From: RYN-230 sp963723595
Lineage (GTDB): Bacteria; Actinomycetota; Actinomycetes; Streptosporangiales; Streptosporangiaceae
Direction: 5' to 3'
DNA length: 64,000 bases
NCBI GenBank assembly: GCA_963723595.1
Contig: CAVRRQ010000006.1
Coordinates: forward strand, 868,001-932,000
The notes under the pieces are model-generated. The model saw only the letters and a list, made by a program, of their open reading frames with translations. It was not told the DNA's origin and did no database searches. Position numbers and translations under genes: made by a program. Of the stretch, positions 54,466-62,485 are shown piece by piece. Numbering within the stretch: position 1 is the stretch's first letter; each line of letters begins with the position of its first letter.

Positions 54466-55726
54466 ATGGGTAACAACGGTGTCGGCGGCCTCAATCCGGG
54501 CTCCTGCGAGCTGGACAACGTGGCGAGCGAAGCGGAGCCGCCGGTCCTATCGAGTACCGAAGCCATAACCCATACTTTCTCGCTCGTTAATCAGGCTGGC
54601 GACGGCGCGGTAGCCTATTTCTATGGCCGCCTGTTCGCGGAAAACCCGAAGCTCCGTCCCATGTTCCCGGCCGCGATGGACGCCCAGCGTGACCGCCTGT
54701 TCCACGCCCTCGTCCGGATCGTGCGCAGCCTCAGCGCGCCCGAGGAGATGGAGCCGTACCTCAGCCAGCTCGGACTCGATCACCGGAAGTACGGCGTGCA
54801 GGCCGAGCATTACCCGGCGGTGGGCCATGCCCTGCTGGCCACCCTGCGCCGGTTCTCCGGCGACGCCTGGACCCCGGGCGCGGAGGCCGCCTGGGCGGGC
54901 GCCTACGAACGGGCGACGCAGCTGATGACCGAGGCCGCGGACCGGTCCGCGGAACACTCGCCACCGTGGTGGACGGCTGAGGTGGTCGGGCACGAACTGC
55001 GCAGCCCCACTCTCGCCGTCCTCACCCTGCGCCCCGGAGGAGCCGTTCCCGTACCAGGCTGGCCAGTACGTGAGCATCCAGTCGGCCCACTGGCACCGTG
55101 TGTGGCGCCCGTTCTCGGTGGCCAACGCGCCGCGCACGGATGGCCTCCTCACCTTCCACGTCCGGGCCGTGCCCGGCGGGTGGGTCAGCTCCGCTCTGGT
55201 GCACCACACGAGAGTGGGGGACCGGGTGAACCTCGGGCCTCCGCAGGGCAGCATGACGCTGGCCGCCGGCTCCGGCGGGGGGTTGTTCTGCGTGGCCGGC
55301 GGATCGGGCCTGGCGCCGCTGAAGGCACTCATCGAGCAGGCTATCGCGGACAGCCAGCCCGGCCGGCGGCGCCGGATCCGCCTGATCATTGGCGCCCGCC
55401 GTGAGTCGGAGCTTTACGATCTGCCCGACCTGTGGCGGCTCGAGTCGTACTATCCGTGGCTGCGCATCAGCACCGCCGTCTCGGACGATCCCGGCTACAG
55501 CGGCGTGAAGGGAATGCTCTCCGATGTCATCGCCCGCCAGCTGCCGCAAAAAGATGACGATGTCTATATCAGCGGGCCCTCGCCCATGATGACTAAGTGC
55601 GTCCAGGTGCTACACACCACGGCCCGGCGTAATTGGCGTATTCACGCGGACCCGGTGGATCCTCCCAATGGCTTAACGCTCAGTGAGGTTGAGGATTCCA
55701 TTGGTCATGAGTGCGCGAGATTATAG
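54466..55726 (+). CDS. Flavohaemoglobin-like globin-reductase, one frameshift
   Basis: Globin fused to an FAD/NAD(P) reductase, about 420 residues; relatives oxidise nitric oxide to nitrate. Globin: VAYFYGRLFAENPKLRPMF with distal Y53 (B10), proximal haem H115 in VQAEHYPAVGHALL. Near 55035 one base is wrong in CGCCCCGGAGG; the next frame reads EEPFPYQAGQYVSI, then FAD motif WRPFSVANAPR, NAD motif CVAGGSGLAPLKALI and YISGPSPMM. Start uncertain: ATG 54466 or GTG 54454. It lacks the standard C-terminal Hmp ending and carries about 35 extra residues. Overlaps nos by 16 bp, so the two are co-translated; it could supply electrons to NOS or remove its product. Confidence 0.87.
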
Positions 55727-57621
55727 GCGGACTCGGCGCACGCTACGCTTACTGGGATGGCGCGGCGATGAAGTCAGCCCTGAGAACTCTTTGGCGCGGG
55801 GGTTTATTCGCCCGCTGGATGCCATCAGGAGCCACGCGCACCACGTCCGGCCCCGTCCGTCCGGGCCCGGCCCTGGCTGCGATGTGCCGGGTCCCGGGTA
55901 GCCCGCTGCTCCCCACTCCGGTGATGGCCGGTCCCGCAGTAGCCAATCCGGCCCGGGCTAGTTCCCCGCTAGCCAGCCCGTCGACGGCCAGCCCCGTCAT
56001 GACCAGCCCCGTCATGACCAGTTCAGTCGTGATCAGTCCAGCGGGAGCCAGTTCCATGGTCAAAACCTCCGTAGCGGCCAGCCCGGCGGGGCCCGACGCC
56101 CTAGCGGACAGCCTGGCGAGAGCCTGCCCGGCGACGGACAACCTCGCGGCACCTACCCCCCCGGCACCCAGCTCCCCGGCACCCAGCCCCCGGCACCCAG
56201 CTCCCCGGCACCCAGCCCCGGACCCAGCCCGGGCACCCAGCCCCGGAACCAGCAGCCCCGGAACCAGCAGCCCGCCGGCCGATCCGCCGGCCGCTGGTCA
56301 GCCACCCGCCAGCGCCCCGGCCACATCCGCGGCCGGTACCGCTCCCCGGCCCGCCCGGTCGCTGTGGCCCGCCCGCGCGTTCCGGACGGTCCGCCTCGCT
56401 GGGTTCGGCCGGTCTGGCCGGGCGGCCGGGCCGGTGGACATGGACGCCGCGGCCGAGTTCATCCAGCTGCACCGCCGCGAGGTCTCGGGCACGGGCCCGC
56501 CCGGGCCACGGCTGCGGGAAATCCGCCGGGAAATCAGCCTGACCGGCACCTACCGGCACACGCTCGAGGAACTGGAGTTCGGTGCCCAGGTGGCGTGGCG
56601 GAACAGCAGCCGCTGCATCGGCCGCCTGTACTGGAAGAGCCTCAAGGTCCGCGACCGCCGGGAGGTGGACACCGCAGCGGGTGTCGCGGCGGAGTGTGCG
56701 GCCCACCTGCGGGCCGCCACGAACCACGGCCGGGTCCGGCCCGTCATCACGGTGTTCGCTCCGGACACGCCCGCCCGCAGAGCCCCGCGCATCTGGAACG
56801 AGCAGCTGGTCCGGTACGCCGGGTACCGGGAGCCGGACGGGTCCGCACGCGGCGAACCGTCCAGCACGAAGCTCACCGACCTGGCCCGCACGCTGGGCTG
56901 GGACAGCGACGGCCAGGGCCGGTTCGACGTACTGCCGTTAATCATCTCCACCCCCGATGAGAGCCCCCGGGTGTTCGAGCTGCCGGCGGACGCGGTCACC
57001 GAGGTCCACCTCGTCCATCCGCGCTTCCCCTGGTTCGGTGAGCTGGGCCTGCGGTGGTACGCGGTGCCGGTCATCTGTGACATGTGCCTGGAGATCGGCG
57101 GCATCTGCTATCCGGCGGCCCCGTTCAACGGGTGGTACATGGGCACCGAGATCGGCGCGCGCAACCTGGCGGATTCCGGTCGCTACAACCAGCTGCCTGA
57201 GATCGCCGCCCGGATGGGGCTGGACACCACCCGGGACCGGTCGCTCTGGCGCGACCGGGCCCTCGTGGAGCTCAACCTCGCGGTGCTGCACTCGTTCGAG
57301 ACGGCCGGCGTGACGATCACCGATCACCACACGGAGTCACGCCGTTTCCTGACCCACCTGGCCCGGGAGGAACGTGCCGGCCGGATCTGCCCGGCCGACT
57401 GGACGTGGATAGTCCCGCCGATCTCCGGCTCGGCCACCGAGGTGTTCCACCGCTACTACTCGGACGCGGAACTGCGCCCGGCGTTCGCCCGCCATCACCG
57501 GAACCTCCCCGCCGGCCCGCCCGCGCCCCCCGGCCAGCTTGCGCCCCCCGGCCCGCCCGCGCCCGCCAGCCCGCCCGCGCCACCCACGCCGACCCTGCCG
57601 GATAGCGAAACCTGCTCGTAA
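55711..57621 (+). CDS. nos: Bacterial nitric oxide synthase with long N-terminal extension
   Basis: Oxygenase-domain NOS making nitric oxide from arginine. The core runs from about residue 243 (DMDAAAEFIQLHRREVSG) to 610. Landmarks: haem ligand C302 in AWRNSSRCIGRLYW, APRIWNEQLVRYAGY, the arginine-binding E480 in GWYMGTEIGARN, ELNLAVLHSFETAGVTITDHHTES, and pterin-site WTWIVPPISGS. No reductase domain, as in most bacterial NOS. Residues 1-242 are Pro/Ala/Ser-rich and repetitive; GTG 55711 overlaps the globin gene, but ATG 55768 or starts nearer 56437 are possible. A 30-residue Pro/Ala tail ends the protein. Between the globin-reductase and glnB. Confidence 0.93.
   Translation: MREIIGGLGARYAYWDGAAMKSALRTLWRGGLFARWMPSGATRTTSGPVRPGPALAAMCRVPGSPLLPTPVMAGPAVANPARASSPLASPSTASPVMTSPVMTSSVVISPAGASSMVKTSVAASPAGPDALADSLARACPATDNLAAPTPPAPSSPAPSPRHPAPRHPAPDPARAPSPGTSSPGTSSPPADPPAAGQPPASAPATSAAGTAPRPARSLWPARAFRTVRLAGFGRSGRAAGPVDMDAAAEFIQLHRREVSGTGPPGPRLREIRREISLTGTYRHTLEELEFGAQVAWRNSSRCIGRLYWKSLKVRDRREVDTAAGVAAECAAHLRAATNHGRVRPVITVFAPDTPARRAPRIWNEQLVRYAGYREPDGSARGEPSSTKLTDLARTLGWDSDGQGRFDVLPLIISTPDESPRVFELPADAVTEVHLVHPRFPWFGELGLRWYAVPVICDMCLEIGGICYPAAPFNGWYMGTEIGARNLADSGRYNQLPEIAARMGLDTTRDRSLWRDRALVELNLAVLHSFETAGVTITDHHTESRRFLTHLAREERAGRICPADWTWIVPPISGSATEVFHRYYSDAELRPAFARHHRNLPAGPPAPPGQLAPPGPPAPASPPAPPTPTLPDSETCS
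56161..56272 (+). repeat. CCCGGCACCCAG-type degenerate tandem repeat in nos
   Basis: About eight imperfect units of 12-15 bp around CCCCGGCACCCAGC and CCCCGGAACCAGCAG inside the N-terminal extension, encoding Pro/Ala/Ser/Gly (PAPSPRHPAPRHPAP, then SPGTSSPGTSS). Confidence 0.75.
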
Positions 57622-57675
57622 CATGTGACACTCGTCTTTCACTCCCCCGAAACACTCTGTGATGGCGGGCGAAAC
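57607..57675 (+). promoter_or_regulatory. GlnR-box-like array upstream of glnB
   Basis: TTCAC-n6-GAAAC-n6-TGATG-n6-GAAAC spans 57638-57675 with exact six-base spacers, the architecture of actinobacterial GlnR sites (gTnAC-n6-GaAAc repeated). A further GAAAC-n6-GTAAC pair lies at 57607-57622 inside the end of nos. The array ends 51 bp before the glnB ATG. The match to spacing is exact; the third half-site is weak. Confidence 0.68.
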
Positions 57676-57726
57676 GCCTTAGGCGGAAGGTCGGCACAGG
57701 ACAGGGTGCCCCGAGAAGGTGGTCGC

Positions 57727-58065
57727 ATGAAGCTCATCACTGCCGTGATCAAACCGTTCAAGCTGGACGAGGTGAAGGCGGCGTTGCAGGCCTTTGGTGT
57801 CCACGGAATGACTGTGAGCGAGGCGAGCGGCTACGGCCGCCAGCGCGGTCACACGGAGGTCTACCGGGGGGCTGAGTACCAGGTTGACCTGGTCCCCAAG
57901 GTAAGACTGGAAGTGCTCGCTGACGACGAGGACACCGACGACCTGATCGGTGTGATCGTCAAGGCAGCTCAGACTGGGCGTATTGGGGACGGGAAGGTCT
58001 GGGCTGTCCCGGTTGAAACGGTTGTGCGGGTCCGGACTGGTGAGCGCGGTTCAGGCGCGCTTTAG
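57727..58065 (+). CDS. glnB: PII nitrogen regulatory protein
   Basis: 112-residue PII trimer subunit sensing ATP/ADP and 2-oxoglutarate. MKLITAVIKPFKLDEVKAAL, T-loop GHTEVYRGAEYQVDLVPK with the modifiable Y51, and C-terminal GRIGDGKVWAVPVETVVRVRTGE. In Streptomyces the equivalent (GlnK) is adenylylated at Tyr51 by GlnD. The usual upstream partner amtB is absent; nos lies there instead. glnD follows 61 bp later, so they are likely an operon under the GlnR-like array. Confidence 0.96.
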   Translation: MKLITAVIKPFKLDEVKAALQAFGVHGMTVSEASGYGRQRGHTEVYRGAEYQVDLVPKVRLEVLADDEDTDDLIGVIVKAAQTGRIGDGKVWAVPVETVVRVRTGERGSGAL

Positions 58066-58126
58066 CCCTAAGCAGCGATAGAGGCCTGATCGGAGTGCGC
58101 AGTACGGGTCGGGGGGTTGGGCAGTC

Positions 58127-60388
58127 GTGATGTCCGCACCCTCGGCCCGTTCGCAGTCCGACGGGCCGCCCCTGACGTCGTTTGCCGCCGACCGCGCCCG
58201 GCGGAGTGCGGAAACCGACCGCTGGCTGGCCTCCCTGCTGGGCGCGGAACCGGGGGTCGCCCTGGTCGCCGTGGGTGGTTACGGGCGGCGCGAGCTGCTG
58301 CCCGGCAGCGATCTCGACGTGCTCCTGCTGCACGACGGGCGGGACGGCATCGCCGCGATGGCCGACCGGATCTGGTATCCGATCTGGGACTCCGGCGCCC
58401 GCCTCGACCACGCGGTGCGCACCACGGCGGAAGCCCGCCGGGTGGCCAGGACCGACCTGAAGGTCATCCTCGGGCTGCTGTACGCCCGGCACGTGGCCGG
58501 CGACCCCGACCTCACCAACGCCCTGCGGCTCGGCGCCCTGGAGGACTGGCGGGCCTCGGCCGGCACGCGTCTGGCCGAACTCCAGGCGCTGCACGTGGAA
58601 CGGACCCAGCGCAGCGGAGAACTGGCCTTCCTGCTGGAGCCCGACCTCAAGGAAGCACGGGGCGGGCTGCGTGACGTGCATGCGATCCAGGCCATCGCGG
58701 CCGCCTGGGTGGCCCCCGGCCCGGGGCCCCGGGTCCGGGCCGCCTACGAGTCGATCATGGACGCGCGGCACGCCCTGCACGACATCACCGGCCGCCCTGC
58801 CGACCGGCTCGTCCTGCAGGAGCAGGATGAGGTGGCCCGGGTCCTCGGGCTGCTGGACGCGGACGCGCTCATGCGCCACCTGGCCGGGTCCGGGCGCGCC
58901 GTCGCCTACTCGGTGGACCAGGCGTTCCGGCAGGCCCAGCGCAGCCGGGGCGGCCGGCGGCGGAGCAAGGCCCAGCGCCGCCCGCTGGCGGACGGCCTGG
59001 TCGAGCAGGACGGCGAGGTGGTCCTGGCCCGCGCCGCGGATCCGGCCGCCGACCCGGCCCTGCCGCTGCGCGCCGCGGCGGCGGCCGCGCAGGCCGCGCT
59101 GGCGCTCGCGCCGCGCACGCTGACCCGGCTGGCCGAGTGCCCGCCGCTGCCGGTGCCCTGGCCGCCGGAAGCCCGCGACGCCCTGGTCGCGCTGCTCGGC
59201 GCCGGCCCGTCCGCCGTCCCCGTCTGGGAGGCGCTGGACCAGGAAGGCCTGGTCGCGAGCCTGCTGCCGGACTGGGACCGGGTCCGCAACCGGCCCCAGC
59301 GCAACCCGCTGCACACCTACACGGTGGACCGTCACCTGGTGGAAACCGCCGCGCGGGCCGCGGTCCTCACCCGGGACGTGGGCCGTCCCGACCTGCTCCT
59401 GCTGTCCGCGCTGCTGCACGACATCGGCAAGGGCTGGCCCGGTGACCACCGGGTCACCGGCGAGGTGGTGGCCCGCGACGTGGCCCGCCGGGTCGGGCTC
59501 GGCCCGTCGGACGCGGAACTGGTCGCCGGGGCCGTCCGGCACCATCTCCTGCTCCCGCAGACGGCGACGCGCCGTGACCTCGATGACCCGGTCACCGTGG
59601 CCCAGGTGGCCTCGGTGGTCGGAGGCCGGCCGCTGCTGGAGCTGCTGCACATGCTGGCCATCGCGGACGGCCAGGCGACCGGCCCGGCCGCCTGGAACGA
59701 CTGGAAGGAAGGCCTGGTCGGAGACCTGGTCCGCCGGGTGGAGTCCCGGCTGGCCGGGGAGGTGCCGGCCGAGCCGCTGCCGCTGCGGCCGGACCAGGCC
59801 GCGCTGGCCGAGGAGGGAGCGCCCGCGGCCCGGCTCAAGGGCTCCGAGGTGACCATCGTCGCCCCGGACCGCCCCGGGCTGCTGTGGCAGGCCGCTGGCG
59901 TGCTCGCCTCGCACCGGCTGGCGGTGCGCTCCGCGAACGCCACCTCGCACGGGAACATGGCCGTGGCCGCCTTCACCGTCGCGCCCGAGTACGGCGACCC
60001 GCCCGACGCGGACCTGGTCACCAGCGACCTGCGCCGGGCCCTGGAGGGGCGGCTCGACGTGGCGGAACGGCTGGAGCGCCGGATGCGCGCCTACCGGGAA
60101 TCGCCGGCGCCGGTCCCGGTGGCCCCGCCCAAGGTGACCCTGCTGGACGAGGCCTCGCGGACCGCGACGGTGGTGGAGGTGCGCGCCCACGACGCCCCGG
60201 GCCTGCTGTGGCGGATCGGCCGCGCGCTCGGGGACTGCGGCCTCGACGTGAAGGCGGCCCGGGTGGAGACGCTCGGCGCGGAGGCGGTGGACGTGTTCTA
60301 CGTGGTGGATGCGTCCGGCGGCCCGGTCGGCGGTTCGCGGATCCGGGGCAAGATCGCCGCTCAGGTGCTCGCCGCCCTGACCGGCTGA
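58127..60388 (+). CDS. glnD: PII uridylyl-/adenylyltransferase GlnD
   Basis: 753-residue bifunctional enzyme modifying PII. Nucleotidyltransferase motif GGYGRRELLPGSDLDVLLLHD at about residues 46-66; GlnD-specific EPDLKEARGGLRDVHAIQ; HD hydrolase motif LLHDIGKGWPGDHRVTGE near 430; two C-terminal ACT domains (TIVAPDRPGLLWQAAGVLASH and VRAHDAPGLLWRIGRALGDCG) that sense glutamine. In actinobacteria the added group is AMP rather than UMP. Start GTG 58127 or ATG 58130. Intact. Confidence 0.96.
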   Translation: MMSAPSARSQSDGPPLTSFAADRARRSAETDRWLASLLGAEPGVALVAVGGYGRRELLPGSDLDVLLLHDGRDGIAAMADRIWYPIWDSGARLDHAVRTTAEARRVARTDLKVILGLLYARHVAGDPDLTNALRLGALEDWRASAGTRLAELQALHVERTQRSGELAFLLEPDLKEARGGLRDVHAIQAIAAAWVAPGPGPRVRAAYESIMDARHALHDITGRPADRLVLQEQDEVARVLGLLDADALMRHLAGSGRAVAYSVDQAFRQAQRSRGGRRRSKAQRRPLADGLVEQDGEVVLARAADPAADPALPLRAAAAAAQAALALAPRTLTRLAECPPLPVPWPPEARDALVALLGAGPSAVPVWEALDQEGLVASLLPDWDRVRNRPQRNPLHTYTVDRHLVETAARAAVLTRDVGRPDLLLLSALLHDIGKGWPGDHRVTGEVVARDVARRVGLGPSDAELVAGAVRHHLLLPQTATRRDLDDPVTVAQVASVVGGRPLLELLHMLAIADGQATGPAAWNDWKEGLVGDLVRRVESRLAGEVPAEPLPLRPDQAALAEEGAPAARLKGSEVTIVAPDRPGLLWQAAGVLASHRLAVRSANATSHGNMAVAAFTVAPEYGDPPDADLVTSDLRRALEGRLDVAERLERRMRAYRESPAPVPVAPPKVTLLDEASRTATVVEVRAHDAPGLLWRIGRALGDCGLDVKAARVETLGAEAVDVFYVVDASGGPVGGSRIRGKIAAQVLAALTG

Positions 60389-60467
60389 CCCCCCGGGCGC
60401 GCAGGATCGCCGGATGGGCCTGCCGGTGGCACTGACCCGGTGGCCATGACCGGATAGCCTGGGATGC

Positions 60468-62195
60468 GTGTTCGAGACACTCTCCGACCGGCTGACCCAG
60501 GTCTTCTCCACCCTGCGCGGGCGGGGGCGCCTGTCCGCGGCCGACATTGACGCGACGGCCCGCGAGATCCGCATCGCCCTGCTCGAGGCGGACGTGGCCC
60601 TCCCCGTGGTGCGGGAGTTCATCGCCCGCATCAAGGAGCGCGCGTCGTCGGAAGAGGTCTCCGCGGCGCTCAACCCGGCCCAGCAGGTCATCAAGATCGT
60701 CCACGAGGAGCTCATCGGGATCCTCGGCGGCGAGGCCCGCAGGCTGCGCTTCGCGAAGGTCCCGCCGACCGTGATCTTGCTAGCGGGCCTGCAGGGCTCT
60801 GGCAAGACCACGCTGGCGGGCAAGCTCGGCCTCTGGCTGCAGCATCAGGGCAACACGCCGATGCTGGTCGCCGCGGACCTGCAGCGCCCCAACGCCGTCC
60901 AGCAGCTGCAGGTGGTGGGCGAGCGGGCCGGGGTGGCCGTCTACGCTCCCCAGCCGGGTAACGGCGTCGGCGACCCGGTCCAGGTGGCGCGCGACTCGAT
61001 CGAGGAAGCCCGCCGCCGGCAGCACAACGTCGTCGTCATCGACACCGCCGGCCGGCTGGGCATCGACGAGGAGCTGATGCGCCAGGCGATCGGGATCAGG
61101 GACGCCACCGACCCGGACGAGATCCTGTTCGTGGTGGACGCGATGATCGGCCAGGACGCGGTGGCCACCGCCCAGGCGTTCCTGGACGGCGTCGGCTACG
61201 ACGGCGTCGTGCTCACCAAGCTGGACGGTGACGCGCGCGGTGGTGCGGCGCTGTCGATCGCCGAGCTGACCGGGCGCCCGGTGATGTTCGCGTCGTCCGG
61301 GGAGAAGCTCGAGGACTTCGACGTCTTCCACCCCGACCGGATGGCCTCGCGGATCCTCGACATGGGCGACATGCTCACCCTGATCGAGCAGGCGGAGCGG
61401 GCCTTCGACGAGGACCAGGCCGCCTCCATGGCGAACAAGCTGGCCTCCGGCGAGGGCTTCACGCTGGAAGACTTCGTCGAGCAGCTGGCCATGGTGCGCA
61501 AGCTGGGCCCGATCGGGAACCTGCTCGGCATGCTCCCGGGCGCGGCGCAGAACCGCGAGATGCTGAGCCAGATCAGCGACAAGGACCTGGACCGTGCGGC
61601 GGCCATCGTCAACTCGATGACCCCGGCGGAACGCCGCAACCCGAAGATCCTCAACGGGAGCCGCAGGTCCAGGATCGCCAACGGTTCCGGGGTCACCGTC
61701 GGTGAGGTGAACAACCTCGTGGTCCGGTTCCTCGAGGGCCAGAAGATGATGCGGCAGATGATGGGCGGTGGCGGGATGCCCGGCATGCCGGCCATCCCGG
61801 GCATGCGCCGCGCCGCGACGAAGAGCGCCAAGGGCAAGAAGAACAACAAGAAGAAGCCCAAGGGCGGCCGTCCCGGCGGCAATCCGGCGAAGGCGGCCGC
61901 GCCCAAGCCGGCCGGCGCACCCACGGCCGGCAACGGCGCGGGCCCGGTCCTTCCCCCCGGCCTCGGCGGGGGCGGGGGCGGCGCCCTGGGCGGGATGCCC
62001 GGCTCCCAGGAGGAGCTGGCCGCTAGCCTGGAGGCCCTGACCTCGAACCCGGCCGCGCTGCGGGCGGCGGGCAAGGTCGCCAGCAAGATGCCGCCGCCGG
62101 ACTCGCTGACCGGGGGCACGTCCGGCCCGGCCAGCCTCCCCGCCGGCTTCGGGCTCCTCCGGCGCAACCGCCAGAAGAAGGACGACGAGAAGTAA
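60468..62195 (+). CDS. ffh: Signal recognition particle protein Ffh
   Basis: 575-residue SRP GTPase. GTG 60468: VFETLSDRLTQVFSTLRGRG; G1 GLQGSGKTTLAGKLG; DLQRPNAVQQL; DTAGRLGIDEELM; TKLDGDARGGAALSIAELTGRPVMF. The Met-rich M domain binds SRP RNA (GNLLGMLPGAAQN, RRSRIANGSG, MMRQMMGGGGMPGMP). The C-terminal 150 residues are Lys then Gly/Pro/Ala-rich, longer than in E. coli (453 residues) but usual for actinobacteria. Intact. Confidence 0.97.
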   Translation: MFETLSDRLTQVFSTLRGRGRLSAADIDATAREIRIALLEADVALPVVREFIARIKERASSEEVSAALNPAQQVIKIVHEELIGILGGEARRLRFAKVPPTVILLAGLQGSGKTTLAGKLGLWLQHQGNTPMLVAADLQRPNAVQQLQVVGERAGVAVYAPQPGNGVGDPVQVARDSIEEARRRQHNVVVIDTAGRLGIDEELMRQAIGIRDATDPDEILFVVDAMIGQDAVATAQAFLDGVGYDGVVLTKLDGDARGGAALSIAELTGRPVMFASSGEKLEDFDVFHPDRMASRILDMGDMLTLIEQAERAFDEDQAASMANKLASGEGFTLEDFVEQLAMVRKLGPIGNLLGMLPGAAQNREMLSQISDKDLDRAAAIVNSMTPAERRNPKILNGSRRSRIANGSGVTVGEVNNLVVRFLEGQKMMRQMMGGGGMPGMPAIPGMRRAATKSAKGKKNNKKKPKGGRPGGNPAKAAAPKPAGAPTAGNGAGPVLPPGLGGGGGGALGGMPGSQEELAASLEALTSNPAALRAAGKVASKMPPPDSLTGGTSGPASLPAGFGLLRRNRQKKDDEK

Positions 62196-62485
62196 CCCTG
62201 CGCTCCCTCTCGTGATCACGGTGAAAGATTCCCTCTAACGGTTTTTTCGCCGTCGTGACGACGCGAAAGGGCGAGGGGAGCGGGGCTGGGAAGATCCCCG
62301 GCGGGCGCGGGAATCCGGCTCGATTACGCCCTGCCCCCGGGTGTCTGGCACAATGGGTCGGTCACCCCGTGGTTCGTCGACGCCCTCTCACGCTCGCCGG
62401 CCCGGGACCGAGCAGGCCGACGCGGTGGTCCCCACCCGGCGCGAGCGTTGCCTGCATCCGAGCTTTACTGGGAGAGACCACACCC
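62196..62485 (+). other. Intergenic region before rpsP
   Basis: About 290 bp; the open frame through it is not ribosomal-protein-like. Contains the rpsP promoter; a GGGAGAG ribosome site is at 62470-62476. Confidence 0.5.

Noticed and set aside
62255..62485. Upstream extension of the rpsP frame
   Set aside because: S16 begins at AVKIKLKRMGK and a ribosome site precedes GTG 62486.
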